From Planctomycetales bacterium (GTDB lineage Bacteria > Planctomycetota > Planctomycetia > Isosphaerales > Isosphaeraceae), in the NCBI GenBank assembly GCA_027451455.1, contig DAIDJI010000379.1:1-5810 (forward strand): 5,810 bases of DNA, read 5' to 3'. The notes under the pieces are model-generated. The model searched no databases and was not told the DNA's origin. It saw nothing but the letters and a program-made list of their open reading frames with translations. Numbering within the stretch: the first letter of the stretch is position 1; each line of letters begins with the position of its first letter. This document shows positions 1 to 5,810 of this stretch, piece after piece. The translations under genes and the position numbers were made by a program.

Positions 1-94
1 CTACTCCATTCAACCCTGCACCCTGGGCGGTAGCCAGGCCAATGCGCCTCAGCGGTCATCCCCCAACCGCCCCCACGCATACCGCCCTATTCCC
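1..94. other. Sequence of unknown origin directly before the HslV homology
   Basis: This stretch should encode the HslV region around the AIGSGG motif but does not in any frame. It is C-rich and contains an 8-bp inverted repeat, GGGCGGTA at 25-32 and TACCGCCC at 80-87, plus a short GCGGT (52-56) / ACCGC (66-70) pair inside it. Plus frame 1 has a stop at 31-33. It could be the edge of an inserted repeat or element, a decayed region, or an assembly join at the contig edge. I do not recognise an insertion-sequence end, intein end or group II intron domain V here. Confidence 0.4.
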
Positions 95-274
95 GGCTAT
101 GCCCTGGCCGCCGCCCGGGCGCTGGTCCTGCATTCGAGCCTCTCGGCCGGCGAGATCGTCCGCGAATCACTGGCGATCGCGGGCGGGATCGACATTTACA
201 CGAATGGCAACCTGACGGTGGAGGAACTGCCGTGTCCGACCGCGAACAGGAGCCCGGGCGCGAGCGCGAGCTGA
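2..274 (+). CDS. hslV: HslV protease subunit, 3' end only (upstream part not HslV-like)
   Basis: HslV is the threonine-protease core of the cytoplasmic HslUV (ClpQY) complex. Only its C-terminal part is visible. From about base 95 the frame reads G-YALAAARAL, then a segment with LSAGEIVRESLAIAG and IYTNGNLTVEEL, which matches the family's last 45 or so residues (E. coli has YAQAAARAL, IYTN and IEEL). The frame is open from base 2, but bases 2-94 encode a Pro/Arg/Ser-rich stretch lacking the expected AIGSGG motif just before the Tyr, and neither other plus frame restores it. The gene may therefore be truncated, interrupted or misassembled. The catalytic N-terminal Thr would lie outside the window. 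After VEEL the frame continues about 15 residues to TGA at 272-274, longer than usual, overlapping hslU by 43 bases. The identity of the tail is secure; the integrity of the gene is not. Confidence 0.75.
   Translation, partial: YSIQPCTLGGSQANAPQRSSPNRPHAYRPIPGYALAAARALVLHSSLSAGEIVRESLAIAGGIDIYTNGNLTVEELPCPTANRSPGASAS
220..226 (+). promoter_or_regulatory. Shine-Dalgarno sequence of hslU, inside hslV
   Basis: GGAGGAA lies 5 bases before the GTG at 232 and within the codons for the VEEL end of HslV. Its strength and spacing decide the GTG start of hslU and point to translation coupled to hslV. Confidence 0.75.
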
Positions 275-1626
275 CGCCCCGGCAGATTGTTGCCGAGCTC
301 GATCGCGATATCGTCGGCCAGGCGGACGCCAAGCGAGCCGTCGCGATCGCATTGCGGAACCGCTGGCGACGCCGGCAGCTCCCCGAGGACCTGCGGCGGC
401 AGGTCACGCCCAAGAACATTCTCCTCATCGGCTCGACCGGCGTCGGTAAGACCGAGATCGCCCGCCGGCTCGCGATGCTCGTGGGCGCCCCGTTCATGAA
501 GGCCGAGGCGACCAAGTACACCGAGGTCGGCTATGTTGGCCGAGACGTCGAGGGGCTGATCCGCGACCTGGTCGAGGCGGCGATTGTCCTGGTCCGGAAT
601 GCCGAGCGGGCCCGGGTCGAGGAGCAGGCCGCAAGTCGGGTCGAGCGTCGATTACTCGATCTGCTCCTGCCGCCCACCTCGCCGGCTCCTCCCTGGCCCG
701 AGGGCGAGGCGCCTCAGTCGAGTGAGGCGGCCGATCGCCGCCAGCGCTCGCGGGAGAAGCTCCGTGCCCGGCTCGCTGCTGGCGAACTCGACGACCGCGA
801 GGTGGAAATCACACTCCCGGGACGCTCAATGGCCCCGGTCTCAATCCTCGGCGCGGGGAACTTCGAACAAATGGAGATGGACCTCCAGAACATGTTCGAG
901 AAAATCATGCCGAAGCCCTCGCAGTCGCGCAAGCTCACGATCCGAGAGGCCCGGCCCATTCTCCTCCAGCAGGAGGTCGACGCCCTGCTCGACCCCGAGA
1001 AGATCAGCCAGGCGGCCGTTTCGCTGACTGAGGAATCCGGGATCGTCTTCATCGATGAGATCGACAAGATCGCCGGTGAGGAGGCGGGCTCGGGCCGCGG
1101 CCCGGACGTCTCTCGCCAGGGCGTCCAGCGCGACCTCTTGCCGATCGTCGAGGGAACCACGGTCAACACCAAGCACGGTCCGGTCAAGACGGATCACGTC
1201 CTCTTCGTCGCGGCCGGGGCCTTTCACCGGTCGAAGCCCTCGGACCTTATGCCCGAGTTGCAGGGTCGGTTCCCGATTCGGGTCGAGATGCACGACCTGA
1301 CCCGCGACGACTTCGCCCGGATTCTCCGCGAGCCCCGCGCCTCGCTGCTCCGTCAATACGAGGCGCTGCTCTCAACCGAGGGCCTCAGCCTCGAATTCAC
1401 CGAGGAAGCCATCGACGTGATGGCCGATCTCGCGTTCCAGGTCAACCAGACGACCCAGAACATCGGCGCGCGTCGATTGCACACGATCCTGGAGCGGGTC
1501 CTCGAAGAGATCAGCTTCGACGCCCCCGATCGCGCCGAGAAGAAGGTCGTCATCGACGAGCCGATGGTCCGCGGGCGTCTCGAAGAACTCTCGAAGGACG
1601 AGGACCTGAGCCGGTTCATCCTCTGA
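232..1626 (+). CDS. hslU: HslU (ClpY), AAA+ ATPase subunit of the HslUV protease
   Basis: HslU is the hexameric AAA+ unfoldase that feeds substrates into HslV in the cytoplasm. The 464-aa product is full length (E. coli 443). In order it shows an IVGQADAKRAVAIALRNRWRR N-domain (27-47), Walker A GSTGVGKT (67-74), pore loop GYVG (100-103), the family-specific I-domain (about 110-240), Walker B IVFIDEID (271-278), sensor-1 region FVAAGAFH (325-332), the GRFPIRVE arginine-finger segment (345-352), sensor-2 GARRL (412-416), and the C-terminus DLSRFIL, which inserts into HslV pockets in the known structures. All key residues are intact. A Pro-rich linker at 147-160 sits inside the I-domain. The GTG start has a strong Shine-Dalgarno; it gives an N-terminal extension of about 10 residues relative to E. 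coli before TPRQIV, encoded in the overlap with hslV. Co-transcription with hslV is likely. Confidence 0.98.
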   Translation: MSDREQEPGRERELTPRQIVAELDRDIVGQADAKRAVAIALRNRWRRRQLPEDLRRQVTPKNILLIGSTGVGKTEIARRLAMLVGAPFMKAEATKYTEVGYVGRDVEGLIRDLVEAAIVLVRNAERARVEEQAASRVERRLLDLLLPPTSPAPPWPEGEAPQSSEAADRRQRSREKLRARLAAGELDDREVEITLPGRSMAPVSILGAGNFEQMEMDLQNMFEKIMPKPSQSRKLTIREARPILLQQEVDALLDPEKISQAAVSLTEESGIVFIDEIDKIAGEEAGSGRGPDVSRQGVQRDLLPIVEGTTVNTKHGPVKTDHVLFVAAGAFHRSKPSDLMPELQGRFPIRVEMHDLTRDDFARILREPRASLLRQYEALLSTEGLSLEFTEEAIDVMADLAFQVNQTTQNIGARRLHTILERVLEEISFDAPDRAEKKVVIDEPMVRGRLEELSKDEDLSRFIL

Positions 1627-1654
1627 ACTCGGGACCGATCGTGTGGCTCCCGGG

Positions 1655-1679
1655 CGTGATCGAGGCCGGCTCGATCACG
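1655..1679. terminator. Hairpin between convergent hslU and CNNM/CBS gene, likely bidirectional terminator
   Basis: CGTGATCGAG (1655-1664) is a perfect inverted repeat of CTCGATCACG (1670-1679) around a 5-base loop, so a 10-bp stem forms on either strand. It lies 28 bases after the hslU stop, and its right arm contains the stop codon (1675-1677) of the opposing gene. No T-run follows on either strand, so it is not a classic intrinsic terminator. It may act as an I-shaped terminator, an RNA 3'-end stabiliser, or together with Rho. An alternative pairing exists between CGATCGTG (1636-1643) and CACGATCG (1676-1683), which excludes the main stem. Confidence 0.55.
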
Positions 1680-2973
1680 ATCGCGACTCCACAGGCGCTG
1701 TGCCGAGGAGGTCGACCTTTAGCCGGCGGATACGGTGGTCCTTGACGTCGACGACGGTAAATTGAACCCCGTCGGCTCGGAAGGTCTCGCCGGGATTGGG
1801 GACCTTCCCGAGCAGGTGGAAAGCCAGTCCGCCGACGGTCAGATATTCGCCTTCCATTGGAAGGCTTAGCCCGAGCCGGTCGTTAAGCGACTCGATCGGT
1901 AGAGTTGCATCGACCTCGTACGTTGTCTCGCCGAGCGTGCGAACCGGGTCGTCCGGGGTGGGAACATCGTGCTCATCGTCGATCGCGCCGACGAGTTCTT
2001 CGAGCAGGTCTTCCAGAGTGACCAGCCCGACCACGCTCCCATACTCGTCGAGAACCATCGCGATCTGCCGGCGGTCGTTGCGCATTTCCTCCAGCAGTTC
2101 GAAGGCGTTCTTAGTCTCGGGGACGCAGTACGCCGGCCGGACGAGCAGCCGAGGGAAGACCGAGCCGAAGTCTTTCAGCTCAGCAAGCCGGGCGAAGAGA
2201 TCCTTCACGTAGAGAATGCCAATGATGTCGTCGTGATTGGCGCCGAAGAGCGGGACGCGGCTGAGTCCGGTCTGGCGAAAGGTGGCCGCGGCCTGTTCGG
2301 CGGTTGCCGTCGAGGGGAGCGAGACGATCATGGGCCTTGGGGTCATCAGTTCCGAGACATCCGTCCGGGTCAGTTCGACGGTGCGCTGGAGCATGTCGCG
2401 AACCGGCTCGGGGAGGTCGGGTTCCTCGTCGTGATCGGCCTCATCCTCGCCATCTCTCTCGATTTCGACCTCAACGCTTGCGGGACGGTGGGGCGATTCG
2501 TCGGAGCCTGCCCACCACTCGACCAGCCGCTCGACCTGGCGGATGCCGAAGGTCAACGGCCAGGCGGCGGCCCGGATGGCGCCGGCGGCCGGCCAGGCGG
2601 CGTCGATGATGGTCTCGGCAAGAACCTTGCCGATCACCCCGGCGAGCACGTAGCCGAGCAGCCCGATCGTCATCACGACGAGGATCAGCCCCTCGATTCC
2701 GGCTCTCTGGCCCAGGGCCGCCACGCCCAGGCCGCCGATCCCGGCGAGGAGCAAGCCGGTGAGGACCGCCAGCGAGCTTGCGGCACGCTCGGTGCGGACG
2801 TCGAGGTGAGCGACCTCGTCGGCGCGGGCGGGGTGTCCCTTGCGCTCGCAGTGCTCCTCCAGCAACGATCGCGAGTAGGCGCGGAGCGCGGTGGTCATCG
2901 CGATCGCGAAGAGGTGCAGCGGCAGGAGCAAAAGGGCGGTCGCCACTGGCCCGATGAGGTTCAGCTCGAGCAT
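1675..2973 (-). CDS. CNNM/CBS-domain membrane protein, CorC/HlyC ('hemolysin') family
   Basis: This 432-aa protein has the CorC/TlyC-type layout. A hydrophobic N-terminal DUF21/CNNM-like region has membrane segments near 7-29, 66-88 and 95-118 and perhaps 120-145. An acidic linker (about 167-190) follows, then two CBS domains (about 205-265, starting ELMTPRPMIVSLP, and 272-328, with VLDEYGSVVGLVTLEDLLEE). A CorC_HlyC C-terminal domain (about 345-422, with EGEYLTVGGLAFHLLGKVP) ends it. Relatives are Mg2+ or Co2+ transport proteins whose CBS pair binds adenine nucleotides; the 'hemolysin' name is historical. The membrane part is divergent, so ion and direction are unproven. The ATG at 2973 has AGGGAG (2982-2987) 8 bases upstream. 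The start overlaps the ybeY end by 13 bases, indicating coupled translation as the last gene of the operon. Confidence 0.93.
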   Translation of the reverse strand: MLELNLIGPVATALLLLPLHLFAIAMTTALRAYSRSLLEEHCERKGHPARADEVAHLDVRTERAASSLAVLTGLLLAGIGGLGVAALGQRAGIEGLILVVMTIGLLGYVLAGVIGKVLAETIIDAAWPAAGAIRAAAWPLTFGIRQVERLVEWWAGSDESPHRPASVEVEIERDGEDEADHDEEPDLPEPVRDMLQRTVELTRTDVSELMTPRPMIVSLPSTATAEQAAATFRQTGLSRVPLFGANHDDIIGILYVKDLFARLAELKDFGSVFPRLLVRPAYCVPETKNAFELLEEMRNDRRQIAMVLDEYGSVVGLVTLEDLLEELVGAIDDEHDVPTPDDPVRTLGETTYEVDATLPIESLNDRLGLSLPMEGEYLTVGGLAFHLLGKVPNPGETFRADGVQFTVVDVKDHRIRRLKVDLLGTAPVESRS

Positions 2974-3479
2974 GGCGAATGCTCCCTGGGATCGTGACTC
3001 GGCCTCGCCGTGTTGAGGTCGAACGGGTTTGAATGCCCAGCAGCGGCAAGCAGCTCTCCCTCTCGGCGCCGCATTCGTGCTGCGTCGGCCTCCGTTCGGT
3101 CATCATAGCCGCAGAGGTGGAGCAGTCCATGGACGAGGTAGAGCGCCAGCTCGTCAACCGGGTCGATACCGTGCTCAGCGGCCGTGGTTGTCGCCATCTC
3201 GGCCGAGACCACGAGCTCGCCCGAGAGCGTTTTGTCCTCGGGTGCCGAGAGCGGGAAACTGATCACGTCGGTCGGCCAGTCGTGGTCGAGGTGGGTTCGG
3301 TTGATCGCGTGGATGGCCGCCTCGTCAACGATCGCGATCGAGATCGAGGCCCGGCTGCGGCCCTCGGCCGCCATCACGGTCCGAACGATGGACGTCACTT
3401 TTGAGGGATCGATCCGCAGATGACCCTGGGTGTCGCTCAGCTCGACCTCGACGTCGTTCTCGGCCTCGGACCAGTTCAT
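2961..3479 (-). CDS. ybeY: YbeY endoribonuclease / rRNA maturation factor
   Basis: YbeY is a metal-dependent endoribonuclease needed for 16S rRNA 3'-end maturation and late ribosome quality control. The 172-aa product has the family's PTDVISFPLS segment (69-78), GELVVS (87-92) and the metal motif HGLLHLCGYDD (117-127). The usual motif is H-x3-H-x5-H. Here H117 and H121 are present but the third ligand position, 127, is Asp. The frame is open further upstream, but ATG at 3479 is chosen because GGGAGG (3485-3490) lies 5 bases before it and the length fits the family. An alternative ATG at 3524 overlaps the previous stop as ATGA but has no clear Shine-Dalgarno and would add 15 unlikely Pro/Arg-rich residues. 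The C-terminal 20 or so residues form a polar tail running into the next gene. The gene sits between the HD phosphohydrolase and the CorC-type gene, a conserved arrangement. Confidence 0.95.
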   Translation of the reverse strand: MNWSEAENDVEVELSDTQGHLRIDPSKVTSIVRTVMAAEGRSRASISIAIVDEAAIHAINRTHLDHDWPTDVISFPLSAPEDKTLSGELVVSAEMATTTAAEHGIDPVDELALYLVHGLLHLCGYDDRTEADAARMRRREGELLAAAGHSNPFDLNTARPSHDPREHSPCSS

Positions 3480-3484
3480 CACGG

Positions 3485-3490
3485 CCTCCC
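3485..3490 (-). promoter_or_regulatory. Shine-Dalgarno sequence of ybeY
   Basis: GGGAGG on the minus strand, 5 bases before ATG 3479, in the 41-base gap after the HD-gene stop. It favours the 3479 start over the ATG at 3524. A GTG directly before the ATG (3482) would be only 2 bases from it and is less likely. Confidence 0.65.
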
Positions 3491-3520
3491 GGGAAGAACC
3501 GGGTCGTGGTGGTGCAGGAA

Positions 3521-5764
3521 TCATGCCGTGCGGTGCTCGGGATACTTGACGCGTCCATGGTAAATGCCGATCAGCGATTTGATCAGGCTCTCGCGGATCT
3601 CGGCGATCTCGCGGAGGGTCAGGCCGCACTCGTCAAACTGGCCATCACGGAGCCGCTTATCGACCAGCATCTCGACCAGCCCTTCGATCCGCGCCGGGGT
3701 CGGCTCGGAGAGGGTTCGGCTGGCGCTCTCGACCGCGTCGGCAACCATCAGGATCGCGGCCTCGCGGGTCTGCGGCTTCGGACCTGGATATCGGAAGGCG
3801 CTCTCGGGAACGGCCGAGGCGTCGGGATTGTTGCCGTTCCGGCGGTTTGCCTCATAGTAAAAGTATTCGACGAGAGTGGTTCCGTGGTGCTGCTCGATCA
3901 GGTCGATAATCGGCTCGGGAAGGTGGTGCTGCCGGCCGAGGTCGACGCCGTCCTTCACGTGCCCGATGATGATCAGCGTGCTCATCGCCGGGGCGAGCTT
4001 CGAGTGCCGGTTGGTCCCGCCAACCTGGTTCTCGATGAAATAGTGCGGCTTGAGCATCTTGCCGATGTCGTGGAAGTAGGCGCCGATCCGGACGAGCAGG
4101 GCGTCGGCTCCAATTCGCTCGGCGGCGGCCTCGGCGATCGCCCCGACGGTGATTGAGTGGTTGTGCGTTCCTGGGGCGCGTCGGACCAGCTCCTGAAGCA
4201 GGGGGTGGGTGTTGTCGCCGAGCTCGAGCAGGCTGATCCCGGTGACGATCCCGAGTGATCCTTCCAGGAACGGCAGGCTCCCGCCGAGGAAGAAGCCAGC
4301 CATGAGTCCCCATCCAGCGCGCCAGAAGCTGTCGCTGCGGACGAGTTCAATCGGCTGGTCCTGCCAGAGACCGGTCGCCCAGGTCATCAGGAAATACGTG
4401 AGTGCCGCGGTCGCGCCGACCTTGATTAACTTGGTTCGGGTGCGAACCTCATTGAGCGTCAGGGCGCCGGCTGCTGTCCCGCCCATCAGAACAAGGAAGT
4501 GCGCCAGGTCGGTCCCCAGGGTTACGCAGGTCAGCAGCGAGATGGTGAACGTGACCATCAGGGCGAAGTTGGGATTGTAGGCAATGGCGACGATCATGGC
4601 GGCGATGGCAACGGGGACCAGCTCCGCGTCCCAGGTTTGCATGTTCAGGAGGCGGACGACGGCCGGCGCCATGAAGACCAGCCCGCAGATCAGGGCGATT
4701 CGCCGAGGGTCGTGGACGAAGCGGGTCTCGTGCCGATAGGCGTAATAGCCGGTTAGCAGATACAGCGCCACGACCAGAGCCAGGATGCCAAGTCCGCGAC
4801 GGAGTCGGTCGCCCAGGCCGAGAAGTTCCCCGGCGCGCTCGTGTTCGAGCTTCAGCAGGATCAACTGCTCCTCGCCGATGGACTGGCCCTGCTCCACGAG
4901 GACCTCGCCGCGGGTGTAGATGTCGTAATGGTCGGGAACGCGCTCGCGCGCTTCCTCTCTTGCGTTCGCGGTGGCCTCGGCCTCGAAGGTGAGGGTTGGG
5001 GTGCTGTCGAGTTTCTCGGCGATCAGGGCGAAAAGGACCTGACCGACCTGGGGAGGGGTGAAGGCTCCGCAGAATTCCTGGAAGACGGCGCCGTCGGGCT
5101 TGGTCATGCGTTCGGGGATCACTCGCTCCAGGGCGACCTGCCGGGCTCGGGCCCGGGGCTCTCCCTTCTGTCGAACGGCGAGGATGCGGGCCGACTCCTC
5201 GTTGGTGGGCAAGGCACCGGCGCCGAGGATACCGTCGCGGACCAGGGGCCGGAACGCCGAGGCGATCTGGGCGTGGAGCCGATCGCGATCGGCTGGGGCG
5301 GCGACAGCCGACTTGATCGCGGCGAAGATCTCAGGGCGAAGTTTCCAGTTCGATCGGACTGCGTCGTGAAGTTCCTCGAACCGCCCGGCGCGGGAGATGG
5401 CGACGGTCAGGTCGTCGAGGCGGTCGGCCAGTTCGAGGATCGGCGCGGGGTCGTTGACCATCGCCGGCGGCACCTGGTCGGCGGCGGCCTGGCGCTCGTT
5501 ACTGGTCTTGGTCTGGTTCCGCATCCGGAATTCCTTGACGTTCACCCGAATCTCGCGGTCAGCGCGCTGGCCGAGGCGATAGGTGAAGGGCGGCCCGGAG
5601 CCGTGAACGATGATGGCCGTTGCCAGGAGGGAAGCGACCACCAGGGCAAGCCGGCCGGCCCGATGGCGTTGGCGGGCCTGCCGGTCTTCCTTGAGCGAAA
5701 TCGTGGCCGCCGAGGGGCGGAGCTGGGCGCGGGACAGTCGAGGACGCCGCTTGCCGATGCTCAT
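3521..5764 (-). CDS. pgpH: PgpH-type 7TM-HD membrane phosphohydrolase (HDIG domain)
   Basis: This 747-aa protein matches the 7TMR-HD family, whose Listeria member PgpH hydrolyses cyclic di-AMP. Its layout is a basic cytoplasmic tail (1-37), first membrane helix (38-55), an extracytoplasmic 7TMR-HDED-like domain (about 56-318), a block of membrane helices (about 322-500) and a cytoplasmic HD domain (about 520-740). The HD metal ligands appear intact: H536 in GTHNHS, H565-D566 in HDIGK, H602 in IIIGHVKDG, H626-H627 in EQHHGTT, and D676 in VADAVES. It should therefore be catalytically competent. The substrate here is inferred from the family; whether this organism makes cyclic di-AMP cannot be seen. 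The ATG at 5764 has no strong Shine-Dalgarno but its ATGA coincides with a stop in another frame, which suggests coupling to an upstream gene. Family members usually lie between phoH and ybeY; ybeY follows here. Confidence 0.94.
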   Translation of the reverse strand: MSIGKRRPRLSRAQLRPSAATISLKEDRQARQRHRAGRLALVVASLLATAIIVHGSGPPFTYRLGQRADREIRVNVKEFRMRNQTKTSNERQAAADQVPPAMVNDPAPILELADRLDDLTVAISRAGRFEELHDAVRSNWKLRPEIFAAIKSAVAAPADRDRLHAQIASAFRPLVRDGILGAGALPTNEESARILAVRQKGEPRARARQVALERVIPERMTKPDGAVFQEFCGAFTPPQVGQVLFALIAEKLDSTPTLTFEAEATANAREEARERVPDHYDIYTRGEVLVEQGQSIGEEQLILLKLEHERAGELLGLGDRLRRGLGILALVVALYLLTGYYAYRHETRFVHDPRRIALICGLVFMAPAVVRLLNMQTWDAELVPVAIAAMIVAIAYNPNFALMVTFTISLLTCVTLGTDLAHFLVLMGGTAAGALTLNEVRTRTKLIKVGATAALTYFLMTWATGLWQDQPIELVRSDSFWRAGWGLMAGFFLGGSLPFLEGSLGIVTGISLLELGDNTHPLLQELVRRAPGTHNHSITVGAIAEAAAERIGADALLVRIGAYFHDIGKMLKPHYFIENQVGGTNRHSKLAPAMSTLIIIGHVKDGVDLGRQHHLPEPIIDLIEQHHGTTLVEYFYYEANRRNGNNPDASAVPESAFRYPGPKPQTREAAILMVADAVESASRTLSEPTPARIEGLVEMLVDKRLRDGQFDECGLTLREIAEIRESLIKSLIGIYHGRVKYPEHRTA
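5277..5294. repeat. 18-bp perfect palindrome inside the HD gene
   Basis: AGCCGATCGCGATCGGCT is a perfect palindrome within the extracytoplasmic-domain coding region, over the codons for ADRDR (residues about 157-162). Its core CGATCGCGATCG recurs at 3329-3340 in ybeY in a different reading frame. See the finding on CGATCG excess. Confidence 0.5.
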
Positions 5765-5810
5765 TTCAGGGTCTCGGGACGGCGATCGGGAGGGGGATCC
5801 CCCTCCGTCG
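5761..5810 (-). CDS. Possible 3' end of an upstream operon gene (phoH by synteny)
   Basis: On the minus strand, one frame reads a hydrophilic tail ending in PETLK and stops at TGA 5763-5761, forming an ATGA overlap with the HD gene start. Only about 15 codons are visible and no domain can be recognised. A second frame would stop at 5768-5766 (ending VPRP), so even the frame is uncertain. PhoH is suggested only because it commonly precedes the 7TM-HD gene and ybeY in bacteria. Confidence 0.3.
   Translation of the reverse strand, partial: TEGDPPPDRRPETLK
5789..5806. repeat. 18-bp perfect palindrome upstream of the HD gene
   Basis: GGAGGGGGATCCCCCTCC is self-complementary over all 18 bases and lies 25-42 bases before the HD-gene ATG, probably inside the end of the upstream gene. 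It could fold into a 7-bp GC hairpin with a 4-base loop. It is too far from the start to be the ribosome binding site. It may be a regulatory or mRNA-processing structure, or chance in GC-rich DNA. Confidence 0.45.

Noticed and set aside
1..100. Intein or group II intron end interrupting hslV
   Set aside because: No His-Asn followed by Cys/Ser/Thr at the junction as an intein would need, and no recognisable domain V-like hairpin as a group II intron would need. Too little upstream sequence to exclude other element types.
714..1356. Minus-strand open frames of 157 and 171 codons opposite hslU
   Set aside because: They lie across the conserved I-domain and Walker B region of hslU, so their openness follows from hslU codon use.
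1627..1674. A small gene or RNA gene in the gap between the convergent genes
   Set aside because: Only 48 bases, fully explained by the terminator-like hairpin.
1969..2997. A 342-codon plus-strand open frame opposite the CNNM/CBS gene
   Set aside because: It is antisense to a gene with clear domains; its product is low-complexity, rich in Gly, Asp and Arg, and shows no recognisable motif. Long antisense frames are expected in GC-rich coding DNA.
3480..3629. The 50-codon upstream extension of the ybeY frame
   Set aside because: It overlaps the C-terminal coding end of the HD gene, is Pro/Arg-rich, unlike YbeY, and the internal ATG has the better ribosome binding site.
3401..4156. A 251-codon plus-strand open frame opposite ybeY and the HD gene
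   Set aside because: It spans two real genes on the other strand including the catalytic HD region, and has no domain-like sequence or ribosome binding site.

Overview
The window carries ordinary housekeeping genes of a GC-rich bacterium, most likely a planctomycete of the Isosphaeraceae type. That assignment is an inference. It rests on high G+C, an HslUV system, and the order 7TM-HD phosphohydrolase, YbeY, CNNM/CBS-domain protein. No taxonomic marker is present, so the rank is uncertain.

Plus strand, left end: the last part of hslV (protease subunit) runs into a complete hslU (ATPase subunit). HslU starts on a GTG inside the hslV tail, behind a strong Shine-Dalgarno sequence. The two products form the HslUV ATP-dependent protease. 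HslV homology starts abruptly near base 95. Upstream of that the same frame stays open but does not look like HslV. This discontinuity is the oddest thing in the window.

Middle: hslU and the minus-strand operon converge. The 48-base gap holds a perfect 10-bp hairpin that overlaps the last operon gene's stop codon and is a plausible two-way terminator without a U-tract.

Minus strand, 5764 down to 1675: a tight three-gene operon. It encodes a PgpH-type membrane HD phosphohydrolase (747 aa), the rRNA-maturation endoribonuclease YbeY (172 aa) and a CNNM/CBS/CorC-type membrane protein (432 aa). The last 50 bases of the window probably hold the end of an upstream gene that overlaps the HD gene by ATGA; by synteny with other bacteria this could be phoH, but too little is visible to say. 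The operon links nucleotide second-messenger turnover, ribosome RNA quality control and a probable ion transporter. Such grouping is conserved among bacteria, with no proven mechanistic link.

All coding space is accounted for and no gene-free stretch exceeds 300 bases. I saw no RNA gene, CRISPR array, insertion sequence or defence system, and no previously undescribed system. The secondary points of interest are the HslV junction, the hslV/hslU overprinted ends, an Asp at the third metal-ligand position of YbeY, and an excess of CGATCG-type palindromes.
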